A DNA stretch of 64,000 bases from Streptomyces mobaraensis NBRC 13819 = DSM 40847 (GCF_017916255.1 NZ_CP072827.1:1984001-2048000), one strand, 5' to 3'; counted from the first letter of the stretch, positions 30,299-40,007 are shown. Translations and numbers: made by a program. The notes: generated by a model from the sequence alone, not told the origin.

Positions 30299-31263
30299 GG
30301 CGCGTCCGTCACGTCCTCGCGGATGCGCTCGGCTCCGCGCAGCCGGGCGGGGGCGGCCCGCCGGTTCTCGGCGATCTCCTGCTCGGTGGGCAGTTCGGCG
30401 CCGCGGGTGAGCAGCTTCAGCCGCGGCTGGTAGCGCTCGGGGACGACGGGCAGGCCGGGGGGCGCGGTGGTGGCGGCGCCCGCCGCGAAGACCTGCTTGA
30501 CGATGCGGTCCTCCAGCGACTGGTAGGAGAGCACCGCGATCCGGCCGCCCACGGCGAGCGCCTTGACGGCGGCCGGAATGGCCCGCTCCACGCTGGCCAG
30601 TTCGCCGTTGACCTCGATGCGCAGCGCCTGGAAGGTGCGCTTGGCGGGGTTGCCGCCGGTCCGCTTGGCGGCCTGCGGCAGCGCGTCGCGGATGAGCTCG
30701 ACCAGCCGGGCGCTGCGGGTGAAGGGCTCCTTCTCGCGCTCCCGGACGACCGCCTCGACGATCCGCCGGGCCTGCTTCTCCTCGCCGTACGCCCGCAGGA
30801 TGCGGACGAGTTCGCCCGGCGGGTAGGTGTTGAGGACCTCGGCCGCGCTGATGCCCTTCGTCTGGTCCATGCGCATGTCGAGCGGCGCGTCCTGCGCGTA
30901 GGCGAAGCCGCGGTCGGCCTCGTCGAGCTGCATGGAGGAGACGCCGAGGTCGAACAGGACGCCCTGCACGCGCGGGATGCCCAGCCGCTCCAGCACCTCG
31001 GGCAGCTCGTGGTAGACGGCCCGCACGAGGGTGGCGCGCTCCCCGAAGGGGGCCAGCCGCTCGCCGGCCAGGGCGAGGGCGGTGGGGTCGCGGTCGAGGG
31101 CGACGAGCCGGGCCTCCGGGAAGGTGGTGAGCAGCGCCTCGCTGTGCCCCCCGGCGCCCAGCGTGCAGTCGACGACGACGGCACCGGGCTCGGTGAGGGC
31201 GGGGGCGAGCATGTCCAGGCAGCGCTGGAGCATGACGGGGACGTGACGCGCGTTGCTGCTCAT
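30295..31263 (-). CDS. rsmH: 16S rRNA (cytosine-1402-N4) methyltransferase RsmH (MraW)
   Basis: 322 residues. [16 protein letters not shown]-binding [47 protein letters not shown] and [14 protein letters not shown] are diagnostic. It methylates C1402 in the ribosomal P site. It is the first gene of the dcw cluster here; no mraZ lies in front of it. ATG 31263 has AAGG a few bases upstream. Confidence 0.97.
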   Translation of the reverse strand: MSSNARHVPVMLQRCLDMLAPALTEPGAVVVDCTLGAGGHSEALLTTFPEARLVALDRDPTALALAGERLAPFGERATLVRAVYHELPEVLERLGIPRVQGVLFDLGVSSMQLDEADRGFAYAQDAPLDMRMDQTKGISAAEVLNTYPPGELVRILRAYGEEKQARRIVEAVVREREKEPFTRSARLVELIRDALPQAAKRTGGNPAKRTFQALRIEVNGELASVERAIPAAVKALAVGGRIAVLSYQSLEDRIVKQVFAAGAATTAPPGLPVVPERYQPRLKLLTRGAELPTEQEIAENRRAAPARLRGAERIREDVTDAP

Positions 31264-31499
31264 GCGCCCTTCTGGGAGTGCGGTGCGGCGCGGGGCGCGC
31301 GCACCGCCGGGTCCCCGCCCGCTCGAAGGGGATGCGCCGCCCGGCCCGGCGCCGGCGGGCGGCACGGGACGGCCGGGGAGCGGGAGGAGGCCGAGGGGTA
31401 CGGGCACATCGCGCACGGGCGGGTTTCCGGATTTCCTGGTACGGCTGGGTCGCTGGCGTTCCGGCGGTTCGGGGAGCGGCTCGCCTCCCACTTCGCGCC

Positions 31500-31527
31500 A
31501 CTTTAGTCCACTCGTCCCGCCGGTCAA
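31500..31527 (-). promoter_or_regulatory. predicted promoter of the dcw cluster
   Basis: On the minus strand TTGACC (31522-31527) and TAAAGT (31500-31505) are separated by 16 bases. This is the best vegetative-type promoter seen in front of rsmH. Confidence 0.55.
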
Positions 31528-31675
31528 TCAACCGGCCAGCGCGCCGGAGGACGGGCCGCGGCGGCCGGCTCACCCGGACGGCCGCACGCCCCTCCGGGCT
31601 GTGGCTTGTCTCACAGATGGCCGCGTTGACGGCGTTTGCCCGGCTCTTCGGGGGGCCGACGGGCCGGTAGCCGAC

Positions 31676-31681
31676 TACCTT
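31676..31681 (+). promoter_or_regulatory. -10 box, leaderless carbonic anhydrase gene
   Basis: TACCTT lies seven bases before the ATG at 31689, and no ribosome binding sequence is present. Transcription would start at or next to the start codon. Confidence 0.4.
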
Positions 31682-31688
31682 CGTGCAC

Positions 31689-32240
31689 ATGTCGATATCC
31701 GCGTCTCCGCCCCCCAGCACCTCCGGCGCCGACGGCGGCCACTCCACGGTCACGGACCGTCTCGTGGCGGCCAACGCGCGCTACGCCGCCGAGTTCACCG
31801 ATCCGGGCATGGACGCCCGGCCGGTCCTCAAGGTCGCGGTCGTCGCCTGCATGGACGCCCGCATCGACCTGCACGCCGCGCTCGGCCTGGAGCTCGGCGA
31901 CTGCCACACCATCCGCAACGCCGGCGGTGTCGTCACCGACGACATCATCCGGTCCCTGACCATCAGCCAGCGCGCGCTGGGTACCCGTTCGGTGGTCCTC
32001 ATCCACCACACGGGCTGCGGCCTGCTGAACCTGACGGAGGACTTCCGGCACGAGATCGAGGAGGAGGTCGGGCAGCGGCCGCCGTGGGCCGTGGAGGCGT
32101 TCCGCGACCTGGACCAGGACGTCCGGCAGTCCATGCAGCGGGTGCGCACCTCCCCGTTCCTGCTGCACAAGGACGACGTCCGCGGGTTCGTCTTCGACGT
32201 GACCACCGGACTGCTGCGGGAGATCGACCCGCGGTCCTGA
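31689..32240 (+). CDS. beta-carbonic anhydrase-like protein
   Basis: 183 residues. Zinc ligands of beta-carbonic anhydrases are present: VACMDARID (CxDxR) and LIHHTGCGL (HxxC). It is at the short end of the family and belongs to a mycobacterial/actinobacterial branch; activity on CO2 is likely but unproven from sequence. ATG 31689 is chosen over GTG 31683 because of the -10 box spacing. It is divergent from the dcw cluster. Confidence 0.85.
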   Translation: MSISASPPPSTSGADGGHSTVTDRLVAANARYAAEFTDPGMDARPVLKVAVVACMDARIDLHAALGLELGDCHTIRNAGGVVTDDIIRSLTISQRALGTRSVVLIHHTGCGLLNLTEDFRHEIEEEVGQRPPWAVEAFRDLDQDVRQSMQRVRTSPFLLHKDDVRGFVFDVTTGLLREIDPRS

Positions 32241-32416
32241 CCGAACGGGAGAGCCCGCCCGCGCTGCCGCCGTGCCGCGCGGGCGGTGAGAATGCGTGAA
32301 GGAACCGCCGTCCCGCCCGCCTCGCGCGGGCGGGGCGCCGGCGGGGTTGGGGAGGGGCCGTTCCCGGTGGGGGGACGGGATCCCGTGAACGTGTGGACGG
32401 GCCGAGGAGGGCCGGG

Positions 32417-33421
32417 GTGACGACCTTTGACGAACGAGCGGGCCTGAGCGATCTGACGAGTACGGCGGAGCGGGTGCGCGCCTCCGTCGAGGCCGTGATC
32501 GAGGGCAAGCCGGAGGTCGTCAGGACCGCGCTGACCGTGCTGCTGGCCGAGGGCCACCTGCTCATCGAGGACGTGCCGGGGGTGGGCAAGACCATGCTCG
32601 CCAAGGCGCTGGCCCGCTCGGTCGACTGCTCGGTGCGGCGCATCCAGTTCACGCCGGACCTGCTGCCGTCCGACATCACCGGCGTCAGCGTCTTCGACCA
32701 GGAGCGGCGGGAGTTCGAGTTCAGACCGGGGGCGATCTTCGCGCAGATCGTCATCGGCGACGAGATCAACCGGGCCTCCCCGAAGACCCAGTCGGCCCTG
32801 CTGGAGTCGATGGAGGAGCGCCAGGTCACGGCCGACGGCCTGACCCACGAACTGCCCAGCCCCTTCATGGTGGTGGCCACCCAGAACCCGGTCGAGATGG
32901 AGGGCACCTACCCGCTGCCGGAGGCGCAGCGCGACCGGTTCATGGCCCGGGTCTCCATGGGCTACCCCAGCCCCGAGGCCGAACTGCGGATGCTGGACCT
33001 GCACGGCGGCACCTCGCCGCTGGACGACCTCCAGCCGGCCGCGCACGCCCACGACATCGTCAAGCTGGTCGAGACCGTCCGGGCCGTGCACGTCGCCGAA
33101 CCGGTGCGGCGGTACGCGGTGGACCTGGTCAACGGCACCCGGCACCACCCCGAGCTGCGGCTCGGCGCGTCGCCGCGCGGCACCCTGCACCTGCTGCGCG
33201 CCGCGAAGGCCACGGCGGCGCTGGCCGGCCGCGACTACACGCTGCCCGACGACGTCCGGGCGATGGCCGTCGCCGTGCTGGCGCACCGGCTGCTGCCGAC
33301 CGCGCAGGCGCAGCTGAGCAGACGCACCCCGGAGCAGATCGTCCTGGACATCCTGCGGCTCACCCCCGTCCCCGTCCCGGAGCAGGCCGCCCCGCGGCCC
33401 CCGGAGGCGCGACGGCCGTGA
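32417..33421 (+). CDS. MoxR family AAA+ ATPase
   Basis: 334 residues. Walker A is EDVPGVGKT, Walker B IVIGDEINR, sensor VVATQNPVEMEGTYPLPEAQRDRF. MoxR ATPases act as chaperones for maturation of partner protein complexes and are regularly followed by DUF58 and transglutaminase-like genes, as here. GTG 32417 has GAGGAGG upstream. The stop overlaps the next start as GTGA. Confidence 0.93.
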   Translation: MTTFDERAGLSDLTSTAERVRASVEAVIEGKPEVVRTALTVLLAEGHLLIEDVPGVGKTMLAKALARSVDCSVRRIQFTPDLLPSDITGVSVFDQERREFEFRPGAIFAQIVIGDEINRASPKTQSALLESMEERQVTADGLTHELPSPFMVVATQNPVEMEGTYPLPEAQRDRFMARVSMGYPSPEAELRMLDLHGGTSPLDDLQPAAHAHDIVKLVETVRAVHVAEPVRRYAVDLVNGTRHHPELRLGASPRGTLHLLRAAKATAALAGRDYTLPDDVRAMAVAVLAHRLLPTAQAQLSRRTPEQIVLDILRLTPVPVPEQAAPRPPEARRP

Positions 33422-34809
33422 CGGAGCACCCGTACCCCCCGGAGGGACCGGCCGACGGCGACGGCGGCGGGCTGCGGGCGGCGTTCGGGGGGCTGACCAC
33501 GCGCGGCCGGTCCTTCCTGGCCGCCGGGGCCGCCGCCGTCGTCTGCTCCTACGTCCTGGGCCAGGAGGGCCTGCTGAGGGTGGGGCTGCTGCTGGCCGTC
33601 CTGCCGGTGGTGTGCGTCCTGGTGCTGCACCGCACCCGGCACCGGATCACCGGCGACCGCGTGCTGTCCCCCGCCCGGGTGATCGCCGGGCAGGAGGCGC
33701 AGGTGCGGCTGCGCGTCGCCAACGTCTCCCGGGTGCCCACCGGCGTGCTGCTGGTCGAGGACCAGGTGCCCTGGGTGCTCGGCCCGCACCCGCGGTTCAC
33801 CCTGGACCGGATGCAGGCGGGCGGCCACCGCGAGGTGGCCTACCGGGTCCGGGCCGACCTGCGCGGCCGCTACCCGCTGGGGCCGCTGCGGCTGCGGCTG
33901 ACCGACCCGTTCGGCATGTGCGAGGTCAGCCGCGGGTTCGGCGGCCACGCGCTGCTCACGGCCGTCCCGTACTGCGAGCCGCTGCCGCAGTTGCGGCTGT
34001 CCGGCGACGCGGCCGGGCGCGGCGACGGCAGCCTGCGCACGCTCGCCCTCGCGGGCGACGACGACGTCATCCCGCGCGCCTACCGGCACGGCGACGACGT
34101 GCGCCGCGTCAACTGGCGGGCCACCGCCCGGACCGGCGAGCTGATGGTGCGCCGGGAGGAGCAGCAGCGGCGGGCGCAGGCCACGGTGCTGCTCGACACC
34201 CGGGGCGTCGCCTACGCCGGGGCCGGGCCGGGCGCGCCGTTCGAACGGGCGGTGGCGGCGGCCGCGTCCGTCGCCGTCCACCTGCTGCAACTGGGCTTCA
34301 CCGTGCGGCTGCTGACCGACACCGGCGCCTGGCTCTCCGGCCCCGAGGGCGTCGGCGGGCGGGCCGGCGGGGCGGGCCTCGACCCGGCGGACGCGGCCGG
34401 GACGCTGCTGGACGCGCTCGCGGTCGTGGACCACTCGGAGGGCCTGGACCTGTCCGCCGCCCACGACGCGCTGCGCGGTGACACCGGGGGGCTGCTCGTG
34501 GCGTTCGTCGGCGGGCTCACCGACCAGGAGGCCGCGCGCGTCGCCGCCCTGCGCCGGCGCGGCACCACGGCGCTCGCGTTCCTCCTCGACCCGGTCGCCT
34601 GGCCGGGCGCCCCCCTGGGCCACCCGAACGCCTTTGTCCCGCTCCGCACCCTCCACGCCGCCGGCTGGACGGCCCTGGCCATGACCCCGCACCTCCCGTT
34701 CCCTGCCCTGTGGCAGCTCGCGGGGACACCGGCGGGACGGGGCGGGAGCGCGGCGGGCGTCCCCGGGTACGGGGGGCCGGGGGGACCGGGACCGGGGGGA
34801 TGGGCGTGA
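33418..34809 (+). CDS. DUF58 domain-containing membrane protein
   Basis: 463 residues. Two hydrophobic segments near the N-terminus (FLAAGAAAVVCSYVLG, GLLLAVLPVVCVLVL) and the DUF58 signature YRHGDDVRRVNWRATARTGELMVRREEQQ at about residue 220. These proteins have a vWA-like domain and are partners of MoxR ATPases. It starts in GTGA overlap with moxR. A Gly/Pro-rich tail ends the protein. Confidence 0.9.
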   Translation: MTEHPYPPEGPADGDGGGLRAAFGGLTTRGRSFLAAGAAAVVCSYVLGQEGLLRVGLLLAVLPVVCVLVLHRTRHRITGDRVLSPARVIAGQEAQVRLRVANVSRVPTGVLLVEDQVPWVLGPHPRFTLDRMQAGGHREVAYRVRADLRGRYPLGPLRLRLTDPFGMCEVSRGFGGHALLTAVPYCEPLPQLRLSGDAAGRGDGSLRTLALAGDDDVIPRAYRHGDDVRRVNWRATARTGELMVRREEQQRRAQATVLLDTRGVAYAGAGPGAPFERAVAAAASVAVHLLQLGFTVRLLTDTGAWLSGPEGVGGRAGGAGLDPADAAGTLLDALAVVDHSEGLDLSAAHDALRGDTGGLLVAFVGGLTDQEAARVAALRRRGTTALAFLLDPVAWPGAPLGHPNAFVPLRTLHAAGWTALAMTPHLPFPALWQLAGTPAGRGGSAAGVPGYGGPGGPGPGGWA

Positions 34810-35129
34810 GCGGAGCACGGGACACCGGCGGCCCGGGGACGGCCCGGCGCGGCGCGGGCCGCGGGGCGGGCGGGACGGTCCCGGCGCCTGCCTGTCGCCG
34901 GTGCGCGGCAGGGCCGGTGCCGGGCGGCACGCGGGAGACCGGCGGCGTCCCCGGACGGTCGGAAGCGGTGTGGGGTCGGGGTCGGTCGGGGGCGGCCCGG
35001 ACCTGGGCGGTGCCGAGCCGGCCGGGGACCGCCCGGGCCGGGGCGTACGGGTGGGAGCGGTGCCGGGTGGGGACGGCCGGGGCCGGAAGGCGCGGGTCGT
35101 GTCGGCGGGAACGGGGAGGACGGGTATGA
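34806..35129 (+). CDS. coupled Gly/Arg/Ala-rich ORF (hypothetical, doubtful)
   Basis: A 107-codon frame that fills the 316-base gap between the DUF58 and transglutaminase genes. Its GTG overlaps the DUF58 stop as GTGA and its TGA overlaps the next ATG as ATGA, the pattern of a translationally coupled operon member. The product is low-complexity (Gly, Arg, Ala, Pro) with five Cys, no membrane segment and no known domain. It may be an accident of GC-rich sequence. Confidence 0.25.
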   Translation: MSGARDTGGPGTARRGAGRGAGGTVPAPACRRCAAGPVPGGTRETGGVPGRSEAVWGRGRSGAARTWAVPSRPGTARAGAYGWERCRVGTAGAGRRGSCRRERGGRV

Positions 35130-37480
35130 GCGGCGGTATACGGGCCGCCCTGTGCGCCGTGGTGGCCACGGTGGGGGCCGCCTGCGCGATGGTGCCGCTG
35201 GTGGACGGGGCCGGCTGGCTCGTCCAGGCGGCGGCGCTGCTCGCGGTGCAGGCCGCGGCCGGGGTGGCGGTCCGGCGGTTCGTGTCGGCCCGGCCGCTCG
35301 CGACCGTCGCGGAGGCGCTCACCGGGCTGCTGCTGCTCACCCTGGTCTTCGCCCGCGGCCACGCCGTCGCCGGGCTGCTGCCGGGCCCCGCGGCGTTCGA
35401 GGAGTTCTCCCGGCTGCTGAACCAGGGCGCGGACGACATCGGGCGGTACGCGATACCGGCGCCCGCGTCGCCGGGCATCCGGTTGATGCTGGTCGGCGGC
35501 GTACTGGTGATCGGCCTGGTCGTGGACCTGCTGGCGGTCGCCTACCGGAGCGCGGCGACCGCCGGGCTGCCGCTGCTGGCGCTGTACTCGGTCGGGGCCG
35601 GGCTGGCCCAGGGCGGCCGGGACTGGCTGTGGTTCCTGGCCGGCGCGGGCGGCTACCTGCTGCTGCTCCTCGCGGAGAGCCGGGAGCGCCTGGGCCGCCA
35701 CGGGTTCGGCGGCCAGGCCGGGGCCGAACCCGTCGCGGGAGGGCCGGTCGGCGGCGCGTTCGCGGACGCGTTCGGCAGCGCGTTCGCGCCCGGCCGCACC
35801 GGCCGCCGCATCGGCGTGCTCGCACTCGGGGTGGCCGTGGCCGTCCCGGCGGTGCTGCCCGCGATCGGCGGCGGCCTGCTGGCGCCGCGCGGCCGGGACG
35901 CGGGCCAGGAACGCGAGGGCGGCACGATCTCCGCGGTCAACCCGCTGGTCTCGCTCCGGGACAGCCTCAACCAGCGGGAGAACCGCGAACTCCTCCGCTA
36001 CCGCACTTCCTCCGAGGCGCCGCAGGACCTGTACCTGCGGATCGTCGCGCTCGACCGGTTCGACGGCGCCACCTGGCGCACCTCGGAGCGGCGCGTCGTC
36101 GACGTCCCGGACCGGCTGCCCGCGCCCCAGGGCCTCTCCCCCGACGTGCGCACGGTCCGGGTGAACACCTCGGTCGCCGCCGCCGAGGGCTACGGGCAGG
36201 ACTACCTGCCGCTGCCCTACCCGGCGGACTCGGTGCGCGTCAGCGGCCAGTGGCGGTACGAGCCGGAGGGCCGGACCCTGGTCGGCGACCACGGGCAGAC
36301 CACCCGCGGGCTGCGCTACCAGGTGTCCACCCTGGCCCCCCAGCCGACCGCCGAGCAGCTCGCCAACGCGCCCCGGCCGCCCGAGGCGCTGCACCGCGAG
36401 TACACCAAGGTGCCGTCGACGCTGCCCGCGGTGGTCGCGGAGCGGGCGCGGCAGGTCACCGAGGGCGCGCGCAGCGACTACGAGCGGGCGGTACGGCTGC
36501 AGGAGTGGTTCGCGGTCGGCGGCGGGTTCACCTACGACACCGACGTGCGGACGGGCGGCGACGACGAGGCCGTCGCGCGGTTCCTGGAGGAGAAGCGGGG
36601 CTTCTGCGTCCACTTCTCCTTCTCGATGGCGGCGATGGCGCGGACGCTGGGCATCCCGGCCCGGGTCGCGGTCGGCTTCACCGCCGGCGACCGGCAGGAG
36701 GACGGCTCCATGTCCGTGGGCTCCAAGGACGCCCACGCCTGGCCGGAGCTGTACTTCGAGGGCGCGGGCTGGACCCGCTTCGAGCCGACGCCCAGCCGCG
36801 GCAGCCGGCCGGTGTACACCGTCGAGCAGCCCGCCCCCGGGGCCTCGCCGGGCGCCCCGGCGCCCACCCCGGACCACTCCGCCGCGCCCCGGCCGACGCC
36901 GACGGCGGGCGCGGACTGCCCCGGGCGGCCGGAGGGCGGCCGGTGCCCCGACCCGTCGCGGACGGGCTCCCCCGCGCTCTCCTCCGACGCTCCCGGTCCG
37001 GACTCCGGTGTCCCGGTCGTCCCGCTGGTGGCGGCGGGCGCCGCCCTGCTCGCGGCCCTGCTGGCCGCTCCCCCGCTGCTGCGCACCCGCATCCGGGCCC
37101 GGCGGCTCGGCGGCCCGGAGCCGCGGACCCCGGAGGAGGCGGCCGGCCGCACGCTGGCCGCCTGGCGGGAGCTGCTGGACACGGCCTGGGACTACGGGAT
37201 CCCGCCCGACGCGGCGCGGACGCCTCGGGGGGCGGTGGAGCGGATCGTCCGGGACGGCTCGCTCTCGGCCGGTGCCGCTTCGGCGGCGGGGCGGGTGGCC
37301 GATGCGGTGGAGCTGGCGCTCTACGCTCCACGGCCCGCGCTTGCCGATGTGCCTTCGGGTGAGGTGGCCCTGGTGCGGGCCGGGCTCCGGGCCGAGGCCG
37401 GCCGGGCCGCGCGGCTGCGGGCGTTCTTCGCGCCGGCGTCGCTGGGGCGGTCCCTGCGGGGGGTTCGCCTGCGGCGGTAG
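35126..37480 (+). CDS. transglutaminase-like TgpA-type membrane protein
   Basis: 784 residues. Six or so N-terminal membrane spans (DUF3488 type), an extracytoplasmic transglutaminase core with EKRGFCVHFSFSMAAMARTLGIPARVAVGFTAGD and KDAHAWPELYFEGAGWTRFEPTPS supplying Cys, His and acidic residues, then a Pro/Ala-rich linker, another membrane span (VVPLVAAGAALLAALLAAPPLL) and a C-terminal DUF4129 segment. It completes the MoxR-DUF58-transglutaminase operon. ATG 35126 has GGGGAGG in front. The in vivo substrate is unknown; cell-surface protease or amidase roles are proposed for relatives. Confidence 0.92.
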   Translation: MSGGIRAALCAVVATVGAACAMVPLVDGAGWLVQAAALLAVQAAAGVAVRRFVSARPLATVAEALTGLLLLTLVFARGHAVAGLLPGPAAFEEFSRLLNQGADDIGRYAIPAPASPGIRLMLVGGVLVIGLVVDLLAVAYRSAATAGLPLLALYSVGAGLAQGGRDWLWFLAGAGGYLLLLLAESRERLGRHGFGGQAGAEPVAGGPVGGAFADAFGSAFAPGRTGRRIGVLALGVAVAVPAVLPAIGGGLLAPRGRDAGQEREGGTISAVNPLVSLRDSLNQRENRELLRYRTSSEAPQDLYLRIVALDRFDGATWRTSERRVVDVPDRLPAPQGLSPDVRTVRVNTSVAAAEGYGQDYLPLPYPADSVRVSGQWRYEPEGRTLVGDHGQTTRGLRYQVSTLAPQPTAEQLANAPRPPEALHREYTKVPSTLPAVVAERARQVTEGARSDYERAVRLQEWFAVGGGFTYDTDVRTGGDDEAVARFLEEKRGFCVHFSFSMAAMARTLGIPARVAVGFTAGDRQEDGSMSVGSKDAHAWPELYFEGAGWTRFEPTPSRGSRPVYTVEQPAPGASPGAPAPTPDHSAAPRPTPTAGADCPGRPEGGRCPDPSRTGSPALSSDAPGPDSGVPVVPLVAAGAALLAALLAAPPLLRTRIRARRLGGPEPRTPEEAAGRTLAAWRELLDTAWDYGIPPDAARTPRGAVERIVRDGSLSAGAASAAGRVADAVELALYAPRPALADVPSGEVALVRAGLRAEAGRAARLRAFFAPASLGRSLRGVRLRR

Positions 37481-37489
37481 GTGCCCCGG

Positions 37490-37705
37490 CCCCGCCCTTT
37501 CACCGTTCCTTGCGGGGGCAAGCCCCCGCACCCCCGCAACCGCGCTCCGCGCGGTTGTCCTCAAACGCCGGACAGGCTGGATATCGCGCCCGGGCGCGGA
37601 AATCAGCCCGTCCGGCGTTTGAGGACGAGCGGCGAAGCCGCGAAAAGGGGGGTCTGGGGCCGCAGCCCCCAGGAAACGGCGAAGGGGCGGGACCGGGGCA
37701 CACCC
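37490..37705. repeat. full copy of palindromic intergenic repeat
   Basis: Between the convergent transglutaminase and DUF3040 genes. Central arms 37557-37579 and 37604-37626 are 23 bp with one G-T pair; the loop holds an extra small hairpin (CGCGCCCGGGCGCG). Flanks have GCGGTT/CCGCGC hairpins and the CCCCAGGAAACGGCGAAGGG motif. Confidence 0.85.
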
Positions 37706-37730
37706 CGTCCCGCCCCGAAAGCCCGGCGCG

Positions 37731-38144
37731 TCAGCGCCCCTGCTCGTCGCGCCGCCGCTGCCAGCGCTGTTCGATGCGGTCCATCATGGAGCGGCGCTGC
37801 CGCATCTGGCGGCGGGCGGCCAGGCCGCCGCCGCTCATGGGCCCCGCGCCTCGCTGCGGGCCGCCGCCGGGACGTGGCGCCTTGCGCCACCCCGTCACCA
37901 CCAGCACCGCACACCCCAGCATGACGAGGAAACCCACCACGCTGATCCAGATCCACTGGGCGACCATTCCGGCCATGAGGAGCGCGATGCCCACCAGGAA
38001 GCCCGCGATCGCCTGGTAGACCCGTCGCCGGGTGTACGTGCGCAGGCCGCTGCCTTCGAGCGCTGTGGCGAACTTGGGATCTTCGGCGTACAGCGCTCGC
38101 TCCATCTGCTCGAGCATGCGCTGCTCGTGCTCCGAGAGCGGCAC
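37731..38144 (-). CDS. DUF3040 domain membrane protein
   Basis: 137 residues. The N-terminal MPLSEHEQRMLEQMERALYAEDPKFA is the DUF3040 signature, followed by two membrane spans (AIAGFLVGIALLMAGMV, WISVVGFLVMLGCAVLVVTG) and a basic Arg/Gln/Met-rich tail. The family is restricted to actinobacteria and lies next to dcw genes or SOS-like loci; function is unknown. Confidence 0.9.
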   Translation of the reverse strand: MPLSEHEQRMLEQMERALYAEDPKFATALEGSGLRTYTRRRVYQAIAGFLVGIALLMAGMVAQWIWISVVGFLVMLGCAVLVVTGWRKAPRPGGGPQRGAGPMSGGGLAARRQMRQRRSMMDRIEQRWQRRRDEQGR

Positions 38145-38390
38145 GGAGTCCTCCTACTCGTCGGTCGCGGGGGGCGACCGGGGTGCGACCCTTTCAGGAT
38201 AGGCAGGGAATCGCCCCCGTGAAACCCGCCCCTCTGCGCCAATTCGCCCCACCGGACCCGGTGTGGCGGTCGGTGTTGTGGTGATGACGTCGGGACGTTC
38301 ATTCCCTGCCCGCCGACCCGTCATGCCGGACCGTGTCTACCGATCATACGGGGCGAACGGGCTGATCGGGCCGGCCCGTGCGGCCCCGGT

Positions 38391-39197
38391 TCAGCGCCGT
38401 TCGGCCAGGACGTGGAGCTGGGTGGCCACCGCGTGGAAGGCGGGCAGGGCCGCCGCCTCGGCCTCCAGGCGGGCCAGGGCATCCCGGGCGCCGGGCTGGG
38501 CGTCCACGAGCACGCCGGGGACCAGGTCGGCGAAGACGCGGACGCCGTGCACGGCGGTGACGTCCAGGCCGGCGCCGGCGACCAGCTCCGACAGCTGGTC
38601 GGCGGTGAAGCGGCGCGGTACGGGGTCGCCGGCGCCCCAGTGCCCCGCGGGGTCGGTGAGGGCCTGCCGGGCCTCGGCGAAGTGGCCGGCGAGGGCGCGG
38701 GCGAGGACCGCCCCGCCGAGGCCGGCGGCGAGCAGGCTGAGCACGCCGGAGGGGCGCAGGGCGGCGGCGACGGCCCGCAGGCCCTCGGCGGGGTCGTCCA
38801 CGTACTCCAGGACGCCGTGGCAGAGGACGGCGTCGTACGCGCCGCGGCCGACCACGTCGAACAGGTTCTGGGTGTCGCCCTGGACCCCGCGCACCCGGTC
38901 GGCGACGCCGGCCTCGGCGGCCCGGCGCTCCAGCGCGAACAGCGCGTTGGGGCTGGGGTCCACGACGGTGACCCGGTGACCGAGGCGGGCGGCCTCGACG
39001 GCGAACTGGCCGCTGCCGCCGCCCGCGTCCAGGACCTCCAGTCCGGCACCGGCACCGCCGCCGGTACCCCCGCCGGCACTCTGACCGACCGCAGCCCGCC
39101 GGTCGAGGGCGTCCCGCAGGACCTCCCAGACCACGGCGGTACGCAGGGACGCACGGGGGCGCGATGGGGTCTCCCCACCCAGGGAAGGCTCGGACAC
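38391..39197 (-). CDS. class I SAM-dependent methyltransferase
   Basis: 268 residues. Motif I is VLDAGGGSGQFAVEAARLG, followed by VTVVDPSPNALFALERR and AYDAVLCHGVLEYVDDP. It resembles the SmtA/CmoM-like branch, which includes tRNA and small-molecule methyltransferases; the substrate cannot be told. GTG 39197 has GAGGAG nine bases upstream; the upstream in-frame extension is not family-like. Confidence 0.87.
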   Translation of the reverse strand: MSEPSLGGETPSRPRASLRTAVVWEVLRDALDRRAAVGQSAGGGTGGGAGAGLEVLDAGGGSGQFAVEAARLGHRVTVVDPSPNALFALERRAAEAGVADRVRGVQGDTQNLFDVVGRGAYDAVLCHGVLEYVDDPAEGLRAVAAALRPSGVLSLLAAGLGGAVLARALAGHFAEARQALTDPAGHWGAGDPVPRRFTADQLSELVAGAGLDVTAVHGVRVFADLVPGVLVDAQPGARDALARLEAEAAALPAFHAVATQLHVLAERR

Positions 39198-39333
39198 GGC
39201 GGGTGGCTCCTCGGCGCGGGTGGCGGCACCGCCGGTGCGGCGGTGGCGGATGACGGTCGTCGGCGGTCCCAGCCTAATGGGCCGGGTCCCGGCCGCCCGC
39301 ACGCCGCTCCCCCGTGGGCCGCGGCGGGCCCGG

Positions 39334-39855
39334 TCACCCGCCGTTCACCCCCACCCCGCCGCGGCCGGGGGCGGGTTGCGCGGGGAGCCGGGGCTGGAGG
39401 ACCAGCCCCCGTTCGACGAGCCGCAGGAACATCGCCGCCGCGCGCAGCAGCTCGTCGGCCTCCCGTTCGTTCGCCGCCGACGCTATCCCGGCCTCGGCCC
39501 GGGCCCGGCGGGCGGCCCCGGCGGCGAACAGGGCGCTCCACTCCGCGAGTTCGGGAACGGCCTCGGGCAGGACCTCCCAGGCGCTGCGGATCCGGTGCCG
39601 CCGGCCGGCCGTGGTCTCCGGCCGGCCCCGGGCGGCGAGCACGGCGGCGGCGGTGCGCAGCGCGGCGAGGTGGGCGGTGGCGAACCGCTCGTGCGGGGCG
39701 TCGAGGGCGGCGGCCTCCACCAGGGCCCGCCGGGCCTGGGCGAGGTGCTCGGCGGCGGCGGGCGGCGCGACGGCGTGGGCGGGCGGGGGTACGTCCCAGA
39801 CGCCCGGGGCGGCCGGGCGCGGGGAAGGGCGGACGTCGTTCCTGCTGCGGGCCAT
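39334..39855 (-). CDS. SAV_6107-type HEPN domain protein
   Basis: 173 residues, almost all helical, with HLAQARRALVEAAALDAPHERFATAHLAALRTAAAVLAARG and the later SAWEVLPEAVPELAEWSALFAAGAARRA typical of this actinobacterial family, which belongs to the HEPN fold. Family function is unknown. ATG 39855 follows the best ribosome site in the area (GAAGGAGGT, five bases away). Confidence 0.82.
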   Translation of the reverse strand: MARSRNDVRPSPRPAAPGVWDVPPPAHAVAPPAAAEHLAQARRALVEAAALDAPHERFATAHLAALRTAAAVLAARGRPETTAGRRHRIRSAWEVLPEAVPELAEWSALFAAGAARRARAEAGIASAANEREADELLRAAAMFLRLVERGLVLQPRLPAQPAPGRGGVGVNGG

Positions 39856-40001
39856 GACGAACCTCCTTCGTCGGGGCGGTCCGGGCGGATGCCCGTACCA
39901 CCGTCTGCCCTTATCGTCCTGCACCCCACTGACAATCGGCCTGACCTGCAAGGACATTGGGAATGCCACCCCGCCGGCGGGGGCAGGGGAAGGGTGCGCC
40001 A

Positions 40002-40007
40002 TACTTT
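40002..40007 (+). promoter_or_regulatory. -10 box of the TetR-controlled export operon
   Basis: TACTTT immediately precedes the operator at 40008, so a bound repressor would cover the predicted start of transcription. Confidence 0.5.

Larger units (their letters stand above)
31264..31688. other. gene-free divergent region between rsmH and the carbonic anhydrase
   Basis: About 425 bases without a credible gene, although frames stay open through GC bias. It contains the predicted dcw promoter at 31500-31527, which would leave a leader of about 230 bases before rsmH, and the -10 box of the carbonic anhydrase gene at 31676-31681. I saw no mraZ-binding repeats. Confidence 0.7.

Noticed and set aside
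34901..35125. N-terminal extension of the transglutaminase-like protein
   Set aside because: The added residues are Gly/Arg-rich noise, and ATG 35126 has a good ribosome site and is followed at once by the first membrane span.
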